Shown: positions 8,042-17,137, numbered from the stretch's first letter. The stretch is 64,000 nt of DNA from Polymorphobacter_B sp038225475 (GCA_038225475.1 JBBRRA010000011.1:1-64000), one strand, 5' to 3'. The notes: generated by a model from the letters alone, not told the origin. Numbers and translations are program-made.

Positions 8042-8460
8042 TGCCGTCTGTTGCGCTCCTGCCCACGTGGCGCTGGGTCCGCTGACCCGGCGCACTGCCT
8101 GTTAAACCGGGTGTTCCCCCGGCTGTTCTTCGTCTTCGAGCGACCAAGCCTGCACTGGTGCAGGCGCAGTTTATCGCCCCCGAAAACGACCCCGATGGCC
8201 GTCCGGATGAAGCGAACTTCACCGATTCGATCTACGCATTCCCCTTGCCGGTCTTGCGACCGAAACCGACACTAACCACCGTGCGTGAGGCCGATCAAGG
8301 GCTGGAAACTACCGGAATCGCAAATAAATCCGTTGACACGCAACTCTGCGGAATCGTGTCGGGATCGTGCAAATGCCTGTTTTTCAATGACACTATTGTG
8401 ACCGATCCGTAACCACCCGAGTCGCGGCGGTCCATGCAACTTGGCACAACACGCTGTTGC
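8042..8460. other. dnaA upstream region
   Basis: This spacer of about 420 bases between rpsT and dnaA must hold the dnaA promoter on the minus strand. I see no cluster of consensus DnaA boxes (TTATCCACA) and no AT-rich unwinding element, so it does not look like the replication origin. The segment 8320-8420 is the most AT-rich part. No open frame in it is convincing. Confidence 0.5.
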
Positions 8461-8494
8461 ACAACAAAAACGGCCGCCCGACTCGGGCGACCGT
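8461..8494 (-). terminator. Terminator after rpsT
   Basis: On the minus strand an 11-base-pair stem (ACGGTCGCCCG with one G-U pair) and a 3-base loop are followed by TTTTTGTTGT. It lies about 46 bases past the rpsT stop codon and should separate rpsT from dnaA. Confidence 0.85.
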
Positions 8495-8540
8495 TTGTTA
8501 CACTTCGGCGTCTGTGTGACGCCGTGATGACATTAAGATG

Positions 8541-8813
8541 TCAGGCGGGCGTCGCCAGAGCGCGTACGCGCTTAACCAGTCGCGACATTTTGCGCGCGGC
8601 GGTGTTCTTGTGGATAACGCCCTTGGCAACGCCGCGCATCAGCTCGGGCTGCGCGGCATTGAGCGCCGCACCAGCGGCATCGGCACCGCCGGTCGCAATC
8701 GCGCTCTCGACCTTCTTGATGAAGGTGCGGATGCGGCTGACACGCGTCTTGTTGATCGCCGCACGGCGATCGTTGCGGCGGATGCGCTTTTCGGCTTGCG
8801 GAGTATTCGCCAT
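8541..8813 (-). CDS. rpsT: 30S ribosomal protein S20
   Basis: The 90-residue product begins MANTPQAEKRIRRNDRR and contains the conserved RIRTFIKKVE and GVIHKNTAARKMSRL blocks of S20, a basic all-helical protein that binds 16S rRNA in the small subunit. The start at MANTPQ gives the normal length. It is followed by its own terminator. Confidence 0.97.
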   Translation of the reverse strand: MANTPQAEKRIRRNDRRAAINKTRVSRIRTFIKKVESAIATGGADAAGAALNAAQPELMRGVAKGVIHKNTAARKMSRLVKRVRALATPA

Positions 8814-8921
8814 TCTCGTCCTCGGTATCGTTGCGTGCCACGGCGACGCGCCGAAGCCGGGCACAGGCAAGCCTGCGCCGAAGAGCGGGCTGGTTATAGC
8901 GAACGCGCGCGCGGGTCAAGC

Positions 8922-9698
8922 TCAGCGGTGCGTAAACGCCGGGGGACGCTTGTCGATGAACGCCGCCATGCCCTCTTTTTGATCGGCGGTTCCGAACAGC
9001 CCATGGAATAGCCGCCGTTCGAAGCGCACGCCCTCGGCCAGCGTCGATTCGAACGCTCGGTCGACCGTCTCCTTGGCAGCCATCACCGCCAGCTGGCCGA
9101 AGCCCGCAATGATCTCGGCCGCCGCCACGGTTTCCTCAACCAGCGTCTCGGGCGGATAGACGCGCGCCACCAGCCCGATGCGCAGCGCCTCGGCGGCGTC
9201 GATCATCCGCCCGGTCAGGATCAGGTCCATCGCCACCGCCTTGCCGACGGCGCGCGTCAGCCGCTGCGTGCCGCCGGCACCGGGAATCACACCGAGCTTG
9301 ATCTCGGGCTGGCCGAACTTCGCCGTGGTCGCGGCAAAGGCGGTGTCGCACATCATCGCGATCTCGCAGCCGCCGCCGAGCGCAAAGCCGTTGACCGCGG
9401 CGAGCGTCGGCTTGCGTGTCCGGGTCAGAGCCTCCCACGTCGCGGTGATGAAGTCCTCGCCGTACGCATCGGCGAACGTCTTGGGGGCCATTTCCTTGAT
9501 GTCGGCGCCTGCGGCGAACGCTTTGCCAGCGCCCGTCAGCACGACCGCGCCGACCCCGGCGTCGGCCCCCAATTCGGCAAGCGCTGCGCCGAGCTCGCTG
9601 GTCAACTGGTGGTTGAGGGCGTTCAACGCCTCGGGCCGGTTGAGCGTGATGACCCCGACCCGCCCGCGGCGTTCGACGAGGATGGGCTGATAGGTCAT
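8922..9698 (-). CDS. Enoyl-CoA hydratase (crotonase family)
   Basis: This 258-residue crotonase should hydrate trans-2-enoyl-CoA in fatty-acid beta-oxidation. The oxyanion-hole blocks are AFAAGADIKEM and ALGGGCEIAMMCD, and both catalytic Glu positions are present (CEIAMM and PEIKLGVIPGAGGTQRL). The start MTYQPILVERRG was chosen because it matches the family N terminus. The gene starts five bases after the mutM stop on the same strand, so the two are probably cotranscribed. Confidence 0.92.
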   Translation of the reverse strand: MTYQPILVERRGRVGVITLNRPEALNALNHQLTSELGAALAELGADAGVGAVVLTGAGKAFAAGADIKEMAPKTFADAYGEDFITATWEALTRTRKPTLAAVNGFALGGGCEIAMMCDTAFAATTAKFGQPEIKLGVIPGAGGTQRLTRAVGKAVAMDLILTGRMIDAAEALRIGLVARVYPPETLVEETVAAAEIIAGFGQLAVMAAKETVDRAFESTLAEGVRFERRLFHGLFGTADQKEGMAAFIDKRPPAFTHR

Positions 9699-9703
9699 GG
9701 CGT

Positions 9704-10516
9704 TCACCTTTGGCACCAGCTGCAGAAAAAGCTCGACCGCCCGCTCTGGACGAGCCGTTTGACCGTGTGACCGTCGCGCGGGCACGGCAACCCTTCGCGG
9801 CCATAGACTCGGAAGCTCTTCTGAAAATAGCCGAGCGTGCCGTCAACCTGCGCAAAGTCGCGGAGTGACGATCCGCCGGCGCGAATCGCATCGTCGAGGA
9901 CGGCGGAGATCGCTGCGGCGAGCGCCGCAATCCTCGTCGCGCTGACCGAACCGCCCGCCCGCGCCGGATGGATGCGCGCGCAGTTGAGCGCCTCGCAGAC
10001 ATAGATATTGCCAAGCCCCGCAACGATGCGCTGGTCGAGCAGCAGCGCCTTGACCGGCGCGGCGCGGCCCGCAAATGCCGCGATCAGGTGCGCGGTCAGG
10101 TCGACCCCGAGCGGCTCGGGACCGAGCGCGGCGAGCGCCGCGACCGCGCCGAGGTCGGCAGTGCGCACCACATCGAGCGACCCGAAGCGCCGCGCATCGT
10201 TGAACGCCACCACATGCCCGTCGTCGGTGGTGAACACGGCATGGTCGTGCTTTTCGATCGCGCTCGGGTCGAGCCGCATCCGCCCCGACATGCCGAGGTG
10301 AAAGATCAGCGTATCGTCGCGGTCGGTGGCGATCAGGCCGTATTTCGCCCGGCGACCGATGCCGGTGATGCGCGCGCCGGTCAGCCGCTGAACCAGCCCG
10401 TCGGGAAACGGCCAGCGCAGCCCGTCGCGGTGCAGTTCGACCCGCGCCAGCCGCCGCCCGTCGAGGACGCGCCGCACGCCGCGCACCGTGGTTTCGACTT
10501 CAGGAAGTTCGGGCAT
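9704..10516 (-). CDS. mutM: Formamidopyrimidine-DNA glycosylase with atypical zinc finger
   Basis: MutM excises 8-oxoguanine and formamidopyrimidines and nicks the site. The N-terminal catalytic Pro-Glu (PELPEVETTVRG), the FHLGMSGRM lysine loop region and the helix-two-turn-helix (GLGNIYVCEALN) are all present, and the length of 270 is normal. The C-terminal zinc finger is unusual. It reads LPCPRDGHTV where the family has two closely spaced cysteines, so one ligand is Asp or His, followed by the normal CSWCQR end. The gene is divergent from ubiE with a 56-base gap. Confidence 0.95.
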   Translation of the reverse strand: MPELPEVETTVRGVRRVLDGRRLARVELHRDGLRWPFPDGLVQRLTGARITGIGRRAKYGLIATDRDDTLIFHLGMSGRMRLDPSAIEKHDHAVFTTDDGHVVAFNDARRFGSLDVVRTADLGAVAALAALGPEPLGVDLTAHLIAAFAGRAAPVKALLLDQRIVAGLGNIYVCEALNCARIHPARAGGSVSATRIAALAAAISAVLDDAIRAGGSSLRDFAQVDGTLGYFQKSFRVYGREGLPCPRDGHTVKRLVQSGRSSFFCSWCQR

Positions 10517-10572
10517 GGGCGCGGCATATGGCGTGTTTGCCGCTGACGCAACGCTCGGCTAAGGCACGTCGC

Positions 10573-11304
10573 ATGACCGACACCGTCAGCTACGGCTTCC
10601 AGCAAGTCGATCCGGAAGAGAAAACCCGCCGGGTGACCAGCGTGTTCGAGCGCGTCGCCAAGCGCTACGACATTATGAACGACCTGATGTCGGGCGGCCT
10701 GCATCGCGGTTGGAAGGACGAATTCGTCCGGATGGTGCGCCCGCGCGGCGGCGAGGCGATCGTCGATATGGCGGGCGGCACCGGCGACATCGCGTTCCGG
10801 CTGGCAAAGGCGGGCGCGCATGTCACCGTCGCCGACATCAACCCTGCGATGCTCGAAGTCGGGCAGGCGCGCGCAGCGAAGCGCAGCCTCGACGGGCTGG
10901 TCTGGACCGAGCAAAACGCCGAGACGCTGACCTTCGCCGATGCCAGCTTCGATGCGTATACGATCGCCTTCGGCATCCGCAACGTCACCGACATTCCCGC
11001 CGCGCTGCGCGAGGCGCACCGCGTGCTCAAGTTCGGCGGACGGTTCTTTTGCCTTGAATTCTCGACGACCGAATGGCCGGGGTTCGGGCGCATCTATGAT
11101 GCCTATTCGCACCGTTTGGTGCCGCAGATCGGCAAGCTCGTCGCCCGCGACGAGGAGGCGTACCGCTATCTCGTCGAAAGCATCCGGCGGTTTCCGCCGA
11201 TGGCCGAGTTCGCCGCGATGATCGGCACGGCGGGTTTTGCGCGGGTGACGACGCGGCCGATCCTCGGCGGGCTGGTCGCGGTCCACAGCGGCTGGAAGCT
11301 GTAG
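10573..11304 (+). CDS. ubiE: Ubiquinone/menaquinone biosynthesis C-methyltransferase
   Basis: UbiE methylates the quinone ring using S-adenosylmethionine. The SAM motif reads VDMAGGTGDIAFRLA, and the UbiE blocks YDIMNDLMSGGLHRGWK and AFGIRNVTDIPAALREA are intact. The ATG at 10573 gives 243 residues. ubiB begins eight bases after the stop, so the two quinone genes form an operon. Confidence 0.97.
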   Translation: MTDTVSYGFQQVDPEEKTRRVTSVFERVAKRYDIMNDLMSGGLHRGWKDEFVRMVRPRGGEAIVDMAGGTGDIAFRLAKAGAHVTVADINPAMLEVGQARAAKRSLDGLVWTEQNAETLTFADASFDAYTIAFGIRNVTDIPAALREAHRVLKFGGRFFCLEFSTTEWPGFGRIYDAYSHRLVPQIGKLVARDEEAYRYLVESIRRFPPMAEFAAMIGTAGFARVTTRPILGGLVAVHSGWKL

Positions 11305-11311
11305 CGCCGCT

Positions 11312-12760
11312 GTGACGAGTGGGATCGTTCATGGCTGGCGGTTGCTGCGCTGGGGTCGGACGCTGGCGCGGCACGGCGCGCTGCGCGGCCTTGAAAACGC
11401 GCCCGACGTGCCGCCGGGGGTGCGCCGCCTGGCGCGGGTCGCGCGGCTGGGGACGCGGCAGCCCGCCGCCCCCGCCTATGCCGATGCATTCGAGGCAATC
11501 GGCCCGGCGGCGATCAAGCTGGGGCAGGCGCTGGCGACACGGCCCGATTTGATCGGCGCGGCCGCCGCGCTCGACCTGACGCGGCTACAAGATGCATTGC
11601 CGCCGCTGCCGTTCGCACAGATCGAGGCGGCGCTCGACGAGGCGTTCGAAGGGCGCACCGCGATGCTGTTCCGCTCGATCGACCCGGTCGCAGTCGGCGC
11701 GGCGTCGATCGCGCAGGTTCACCGCGCGGTGACCAGCGACGGGCGCGACGTTGCGGTCAAGGTGCTGCGGCCCGGCATCGAACGCGGGCTGGCGCAGGCG
11801 ATCGAAACGTATGAATGGGCCGCCGTGCGCGTCGAGCGGCAGGGCGGCGAGGCAGCGCGGCTGCGCCCGCGCGCGGTGATCGCCAGCTTCAAAAGCTGGA
11901 CGCTCGCCGAACTCAACCTGCGGCGCGAGGCGGCAAGCGCGTCCGAACTCAAGGCCGCGATGGCCGCCGAGCCCGATTTCGTCGTGCCCGGCGTCGATTG
12001 GGCGCGCACCACGCGGCGCGTGCTGACAATCGATTGGGTCGACGGGGTCAAGCTGTCCGACAGCGCGCGGGTCGCCGCCCTCGCGATCGACCACCGCGCG
12101 CTGGCGGCGACGCTGGTGCGCAGCTTTTTGCGGCAGGCGATCGGCGACGGCTTTTTCCACGCCGACCTGCATCAGGGCAATTTGCTCGTGCTGCCCGGCG
12201 CGGACGGCAGCGCGCGCATCGGCGTTATCGACTTCGGCATCATGGGGCGGCTCGACCGCCGCGCCCGCGTCTATCTGGCCGAGATCATCTATGGGCTGCT
12301 GATCGGCAATTACCGCCGCGTCGCCGAAATCCATTTCGAAGCGGGCTATGTGCCCGGACATCATGACGTCGGCGAGTTCGCCACCGCGCTGCGGGCGGTC
12401 GGCGAACCGATCCGCGGGCTGGCGGCGCGCGACATCTCGATCGCCAACCTGCTCGACGGGCTGTTCGCGATCACGCGCGCGTTCGACATGGCGGTGCAGC
12501 CGCACCTGCTGCTGCTGCAAAAGACGATGGTGATGGTCGAAGGCGTTGCGCTCGGCCTCGATCCGCATGTCAACATGTGGGAGATCGCTGCGCCGTTCGT
12601 TCGCGACTGGATGCGCGCCGAGCTGGGGCCGGAAGCGCGGCTTGCCGACTGGCTCGTCGCCAATACGCGCGCGCTGCGCCAGCTGCCGCGGTTGTTCCGC
12701 CAGTTCGTCGCTGCGCACCCGATCGACGGGGCCGCCCCGGCCGGGCCGCTCGACGACTGA
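11312..12760 (+). CDS. ubiB: ABC1-family atypical kinase UbiB
   Basis: UbiB is a membrane-associated atypical kinase or ATPase needed for ubiquinone synthesis. The KxGQ motif (AIKLGQALATRPDL), the Ala-rich nucleotide loop (GAASIAQVHRA), the catalytic FHADLHQGNLL and the metal-binding IDFGIMG are all present. The start codon is GTG at 11312. The length of 482 residues is somewhat short of E. coli UbiB, and the C-terminal transmembrane hairpin is not obvious. Confidence 0.93.
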   Translation: MTSGIVHGWRLLRWGRTLARHGALRGLENAPDVPPGVRRLARVARLGTRQPAAPAYADAFEAIGPAAIKLGQALATRPDLIGAAAALDLTRLQDALPPLPFAQIEAALDEAFEGRTAMLFRSIDPVAVGAASIAQVHRAVTSDGRDVAVKVLRPGIERGLAQAIETYEWAAVRVERQGGEAARLRPRAVIASFKSWTLAELNLRREAASASELKAAMAAEPDFVVPGVDWARTTRRVLTIDWVDGVKLSDSARVAALAIDHRALAATLVRSFLRQAIGDGFFHADLHQGNLLVLPGADGSARIGVIDFGIMGRLDRRARVYLAEIIYGLLIGNYRRVAEIHFEAGYVPGHHDVGEFATALRAVGEPIRGLAARDISIANLLDGLFAITRAFDMAVQPHLLLLQKTMVMVEGVALGLDPHVNMWEIAAPFVRDWMRAELGPEARLADWLVANTRALRQLPRLFRQFVAAHPIDGAAPAGPLDD

Positions 12761-12776
12761 GCGCGGCGTTGCTGCG

Positions 12777-12802
12777 CACTTGACGGCACCCTATATCAAG
12801 TG
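12777..12802. promoter_or_regulatory. Inverted repeat upstream of HNH gene
   Basis: The sequence CACTTGA-N12-TCAAGTG forms a perfect 7-base inverted repeat 130 bases before the HNH start. It could be an operator. Arms this short also arise by chance in a window of this size. Confidence 0.25.
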
Positions 12803-12932
12803 GTGTCATACGACCGACACACGATGTGTTGTAAAGGACGTGGACGAACAGGACGGCCGCACAGCGACGCGGTCTTGAGTGCGACAGGGCTTCGGCGAAA
12901 CAGCGGCCGCTCCGGCAACAAAGGAGCGGTGT

Positions 12933-13499
12933 GTGTATCATCCCAATGTGCTGTCGCCGCCCGAAAGCTGCCCGGCGCTGGTCCTGAACGCCGACTACAC
13001 TCCGCTATCCTATTATCCGCTCAGCCTGTGGTCGTGGCAGACCGCGATCAAGGCGGCGTTTCTCGAGCGCGTCGATATCGTTGCGCAATATGACCGCGAA
13101 ATCCGCTCGCCGAGCTTTGCGATGAAGCTGCCGTCGGTGATCGCGCTGCGCCAATATGTGAAGCCCGCCACCCACCCGGCGTTCACGCGGTTCAACCTGT
13201 TCCTGCGCGACAAGTTCGCCTGCCAATATTGCGGTGCGGGCCACGAACTGACGTTCGACCATATCGTGCCGCGCGCCTATGGCGGCCGCACGACGTGGGA
13301 GAATGTTACGACCGCTTGCGCGCCGTGCAACCTGCGCAAGGGCGGGCGCACCCCGGCGGAAGCGCATATGAGCCTCAACCACCGCGCGTTTCAGCCGAAC
13401 ACGCACCAGCTGCAGGAGCATGGCCGCGCGTTTCCGCCGCACTACCTGCATGCAACCTGGCGCGATTATCTGTATTGGGACAGCGAACTCGAAGCCTGA
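12933..13499 (+). CDS. HNH endonuclease
   Basis: The 188-residue product has a zinc-ribbon HNH nuclease core: two CxxC pairs (FACQYCGAG and TACAPCNLRKG) flank LTFDHIVPRAYGG with the catalytic His. The N-terminal block VLNADYTPLSYYPLSLW is typical of a widespread single-copy HNH family in proteobacteria. The start chosen is GTG at 12933 because AAGGAG lies six bases upstream; the frame is open 18 codons further. It is not associated with a methylase or toxin partner here, so its target is unknown. Confidence 0.88.
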   Translation: MYHPNVLSPPESCPALVLNADYTPLSYYPLSLWSWQTAIKAAFLERVDIVAQYDREIRSPSFAMKLPSVIALRQYVKPATHPAFTRFNLFLRDKFACQYCGAGHELTFDHIVPRAYGGRTTWENVTTACAPCNLRKGGRTPAEAHMSLNHRAFQPNTHQLQEHGRAFPPHYLHATWRDYLYWDSELEA

Positions 13500-13509
13500 A
13501 GGTTCGCAG

Positions 13510-14214
13510 ATGTCCAGTATCGCCGTGTCGCCCAACGAAAACCATTTCATTACCCGCATCGGCTGGCTGCGCGCCGCCGTGCTCGGGGCGAACGACGGCG
13601 TGCTGTCGACGGCGAGCGTCATCGTCGGCGTCGCGGCGGCGAACCCGGCAGGCAGCCAGGTGCTGCTCGCCGGGATCGCCGCGCTGGTGGCAGGCGCGAT
13701 GTCGATGGCGGCGGGCGAATATGTCTCGGTCAGTTCGCAGTCGGATACCGAAGCTGCCGACTTGCACCGCGAGCGGCTCGAGCAGATCAGCGACCCCGAC
13801 GGCGAAGCGCAGGAGCTCGCCGATATCTATGTCGCGCGCGGCCTCGACCGCGCGCTGGCGCATCAGGTCGCAGCACAGCTGATGGCCAAGGACGCGCTCG
13901 GCGCGCATGCCCGTGACGAGCTCGGTATCACCGACGTGTCGAGCGCCAACCCGGTACAGGCCGCTCTGGCGTCGGCGGCGACATTTACCATCGGTGGCAT
14001 CTGGCCGGTGCTCGCGGTGCTGGTCGCGCCGCCCGCAGTGCTTCTGTACGCGGTCGTCGGCGTGGCGCTGCTGGTGCTTGCAGCGCTTGGCGCGGCGGGT
14101 GCCAAGACCGGCGGCGCACCGCTCGGGCGCGCCACGGTCCGCGTGCTGTTCTGGGGCGCGCTGGCAATGGCGGTCACCGCCGGCGTCGGGCGGTTGTTCG
14201 GCGCGGTGGTCTAG
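13510..14214 (+). CDS. VIT1/CCC1-family transporter
   Basis: This 234-residue membrane protein has about five hydrophobic helices. The first carries the family block RAAVLGANDGVLSTASVIVGVA and the second MSMAAGEYVSVSSQSD, whose charged residues form the metal path in VIT/CCC1 proteins. Relatives export Fe(II) or Mn(II) from the cytoplasm. The cytoplasmic helical segment between helices 2 and 3 is rich in Glu and Asp, as expected. Its stop codon overlaps the stop of convergent cysG by four bases. Confidence 0.9.
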   Translation: MSSIAVSPNENHFITRIGWLRAAVLGANDGVLSTASVIVGVAAANPAGSQVLLAGIAALVAGAMSMAAGEYVSVSSQSDTEAADLHRERLEQISDPDGEAQELADIYVARGLDRALAHQVAAQLMAKDALGAHARDELGITDVSSANPVQAALASAATFTIGGIWPVLAVLVAPPAVLLYAVVGVALLVLAALGAAGAKTGGAPLGRATVRVLFWGALAMAVTAGVGRLFGAVV

Positions 14215-14990
14215 CCTTCGGCGACACGCAGTTCGAGATAGACCGATCGCCCCGGCGGCAGCGTCTCGGGCGGCGTGCCCGCGACCCGCGCCGCATCGCG
14301 CCGGGCGCGGTCAAGGATCGCTGCGGATACCGGGGCGTCGTGATAGACGGTGTCGGCCTGCGCGAGCAGGCGCAGTTGCCGCAGCGTCAGGTCATCGGCA
14401 TCGGGCGATGCAAGCGCAACGACATCGAGCCGGTCGGCGCTCGCCGTCATGGTTCCGAGCGCCGCAACCGCTGCGACCGGGTCGGCATGATCGGCGAGTG
14501 GATCGAGCGGGCCGCCGGGGGCGAGCGCCCGATCCCAAAGCCGCCGCCGCGCCCCGACGGTCGGATGGGTCACCGCGACTGCGGCGCGCGCGCCAAGGAT
14601 CGCCTGCGCCAGCGCACCAAGCCCTGTGGGAAACAACGCCTCGAGCCGTTCGCGCAACGCCTTCGACAGGCTGGCCGACGCCCCGCCGCTGCTGACCGCG
14701 ACGAGCACCGGCGCGCGGTCGATGATCGCAGGCACCGAAAAATCGCACAGCGCAGGCTTGTCGACAACATTGACCAGCATGCCGCCGGCCCGCAGCCGCG
14801 CCGCCACGGCGCTCGCTTCGACACTATCGTCGATCGCGACGAACGCCAGCCGCGTCGCTGCGTCCGCGGTGCGCACAACGGTGCCGCCCGCCGCCGCGAT
14901 CAGCCGGGCCTTGGCATCTGCCGCATCGCCGTCGCCGACGAGCAGCACCGGCCGTCCGCGCACATCGACGAAGATCGGCAGCGCGTCGAT
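14211..14990 (-). CDS. cysG: Siroheme synthase, precorrin-2 dehydrogenase/ferrochelatase part, with vestigial methyltransferase domain
   Basis: The N-terminal half (LPIFVDVRGRPVLLVGDGD) is the NAD-dependent precorrin-2 dehydrogenase and ferrochelatase of CysG, which makes siroheme for sulfite reductase. About 70 C-terminal residues (ADDLTLRQLRLLAQADTVYH) match only the start of the uroporphyrinogen-III methyltransferase domain and then end, so that activity must come from elsewhere. No ATG, GTG or TTG exists at the expected N terminus; the frame there reads GTA GCC ATC GAC GCG CTG. I place the start at ATC 14990 tentatively, just past the galU stop, suggesting coupled translation. Confidence 0.8.
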   Translation of the reverse strand: MDALPIFVDVRGRPVLLVGDGDAADAKARLIAAAGGTVVRTADAATRLAFVAIDDSVEASAVAARLRAGGMLVNVVDKPALCDFSVPAIIDRAPVLVAVSSGGASASLSKALRERLEALFPTGLGALAQAILGARAAVAVTHPTVGARRRLWDRALAPGGPLDPLADHADPVAAVAALGTMTASADRLDVVALASPDADDLTLRQLRLLAQADTVYHDAPVSAAILDRARRDAARVAGTPPETLPPGRSVYLELRVAEG

Positions 14991-14992
14991 GG

Positions 14993-15865
14993 CTACCCCC
15001 GGCTCGCCAGATAGGCGGCGACCTGCGGGCCGACATCGGCGCGTTCGAGCGCCAGCGCGATATTGGCAGTGACATAGCCCGCCTTGTCGCCGCAATCGAA
15101 ACGCTGCCCGGTAAAGGTCAGCGCGTGGAACGGTTGCACCCCGATCAGTTCGGCCATCGCATCGGTCAGCTGGATCTCGCCGCCCGCACCGCGCTTGTGC
15201 GCCGCCAGATGCGTCATCACTTCGGGCTGCAGGATATAGCGCCCGATCGCCGCCAGCCGCGACGGCGGGTTCGACTTGGGTTTCTCGACGAGGCCCTTGA
15301 CCTCGGTCAGCAGGCCGCGCGTCGCGCCCGGATCGACGATGCCGAAGCGGTCGGTGTGCGCTGCAGGCACTTCGAGCACAGCGATCACATTGCCACCGAC
15401 CTCGCGGTACGCATCGTTCATCGCCTTCAGGCACGGCAGTTCGGGCGACCACAGCAATTCGTCGGGCAGCAGCACCGCGAACGGCTCGTCACCGACGATC
15501 GCGCGCGCGCACCAAACCGCATGCCCCAGCCCGGCAGGCTCCTGCTGGCGGACATAGACGACCCGGCCCGGCTCGAGCTGCGTTTCGGCGAGCACCGCGA
15601 GTTCGGCGGTCTTGCCCTTGGCAGTCAGACTGGCGACGAGTTCGCCCGCGATATCGAAATAATCCTCGAGCGCGCCCTTGCCGCGCGCCGTCACGAACAC
15701 CATCCGCTCGATCCCGGCGCTGAGCGCCTCCTCGACGGCATATTGGAGCAACGGCTTGTCGACGATGGGCAGCAACTCCTTGGGCACCGCCTTGGTTGCC
15801 GGCAGGAAGCGCGTACCCATGCCGCCAACGGGGAAAACAGCAGTGCGGACGGGGCGAATGGTCAT
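14993..15865 (-). CDS. galU: UTP-glucose-1-phosphate uridylyltransferase
   Basis: GalU makes UDP-glucose for polysaccharide synthesis. The nucleotide-binding signature is FPVGGMGTRFLPATKAVPKE, followed by the PIVDKPLLQYAVEEA block, and the length of 290 is normal. Its ATG overlaps the lysA stop by four bases, and cysG follows at its stop, so it sits inside the argH-to-cysG unit. Confidence 0.96.
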   Translation of the reverse strand: MTIRPVRTAVFPVGGMGTRFLPATKAVPKELLPIVDKPLLQYAVEEALSAGIERMVFVTARGKGALEDYFDIAGELVASLTAKGKTAELAVLAETQLEPGRVVYVRQQEPAGLGHAVWCARAIVGDEPFAVLLPDELLWSPELPCLKAMNDAYREVGGNVIAVLEVPAAHTDRFGIVDPGATRGLLTEVKGLVEKPKSNPPSRLAAIGRYILQPEVMTHLAAHKRGAGGEIQLTDAMAELIGVQPFHALTFTGQRFDCGDKAGYVTANIALALERADVGPQVAAYLASRG

Positions 15866-17133
15866 CCGGTCTCCTTAAGCCACGGGGCGATGCGGTCGAG
15901 CCCGATCAACGCATCAAGGTCGGCACGCGGACGCACGACGGCGTATTTATTGCCGTCGACCAGTACTTCGGGAACCAATGGGCGGCTGTTATAGGTCGAT
16001 GCCATCGTCGCGCCGTATGCGCCCGCGGTCATGAACGCCACGAGGTCGCCGGGTTCGAGCGGCGCGAGCGTTCGGTCCTCGGCGAAGGTATCGCCGCTTT
16101 CGCACACCGGGCCGACCACGGTCGCGGTCATCGTACCGGGGCGCGGACGAATGCTGCGAATGTCGTGCCACGCATTGTACAGCGTCGGGCGCAGCAGGTC
16201 GTTCATCGCGGCATCGACAACGACAAAGCGGCTCGACGCGCCCGATTTCACCGTGATGACGCGCGCGACGAGGATCCCAGCGTTGCCGACGATCATCCGC
16301 CCGGGTTCGAACACCAGCCGGACACCCCAGCCCTGCGTCGCGCGGACCACCATGGCACCGTAGTCGGCGGGCGTCGGCGGTGCGGGTTCGCCCGCCTTGT
16401 ACGGAATGCCGAGCCCGCCGCCGAGGTCGATGCGTTCGACCGGGTTGCCTTGCGCGCGCAGCGTCGCCGCCAGTTGCCCAAGCAGCGCGAACGTCGCCTC
16501 GAGCGGGGCAAGGCTGGTCAACTGGCTGCCGATATGCGCGCCGATGCCGACCGGCCGCAACCCGGGCAGCGTGGCGGCGAGCGCATAGGCGGCAGGAATA
16601 CGTGCCAGCGGGATGCCGAACTTATTCTCGTGCCCGCCGGTCGAGATCTTCGCGTGCGTCAGCGCATCGACCCCCGGATTGACGCGCAGTGCCACCGCCG
16701 CGGTGCGCCCGAGCGCGCTCGCGGTGCGGCTGAGCACGCCGAGTTCTTCCTCCGATTCGACATTGAACTGATAGATGCCGGTATCGAGCGCCTGCGCCAT
16801 TTCAGCTTCGGTCTTGCCGACGCCCGAAAACACGATGCGGTCGGCAGGCACGCCGGCCGCGACCGCACGGCGCAGTTCGCCGACCGACACCACATCCGCG
16901 CCTGCGCCGGCGCGGGCGAGCGTTGCGATGACGCTCAAATTGGGGTTGGCCTTGACTGCATAGGCAATCAGCGGCGCGTCGACACCCGACAGCGCTTCGG
17001 CAAAGACGCGGTAATGACGTTCGATCGTCGCGGTCGAATAGCAATAGAATGGCGTGCCGACCGCAGCCGCCAGCGTTTCAAGATCGATGTCCTCGGCGAA
17101 CAGCACGCCGTTTCGGTCGGTGAAATGGTCCAT
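15862..17133 (-). CDS. lysA: Diaminopimelate decarboxylase
   Basis: LysA converts meso-diaminopimelate to lysine using pyridoxal phosphate. The PLP lysine lies in YAVKANPNL, the phosphate loop is LGGGLGIPY, and the substrate-binding HIGSQLT and catalytic CESGDTF motifs are present. At 423 residues it is the usual length. It follows the small lipoprotein gene by four bases. Confidence 0.97.
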   Translation of the reverse strand: MDHFTDRNGVLFAEDIDLETLAAAVGTPFYCYSTATIERHYRVFAEALSGVDAPLIAYAVKANPNLSVIATLARAGAGADVVSVGELRRAVAAGVPADRIVFSGVGKTEAEMAQALDTGIYQFNVESEEELGVLSRTASALGRTAAVALRVNPGVDALTHAKISTGGHENKFGIPLARIPAAYALAATLPGLRPVGIGAHIGSQLTSLAPLEATFALLGQLAATLRAQGNPVERIDLGGGLGIPYKAGEPAPPTPADYGAMVVRATQGWGVRLVFEPGRMIVGNAGILVARVITVKSGASSRFVVVDAAMNDLLRPTLYNAWHDIRSIRPRPGTMTATVVGPVCESGDTFAEDRTLAPLEPGDLVAFMTAGAYGATMASTYNSRPLVPEVLVDGNKYAVVRPRADLDALIGLDRIAPWLKETG

Positions 17134-17137
17134 CGCC

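Noticed and set aside
8609..8617. Perfect DnaA box (TTATCCACA, minus strand) near dnaA
   Set aside because: It lies inside rpsT and is forced by the conserved Gly-Val-Ile-His-Lys codons. It is single, with no cluster or AT-rich element around it, so it does not support an origin.
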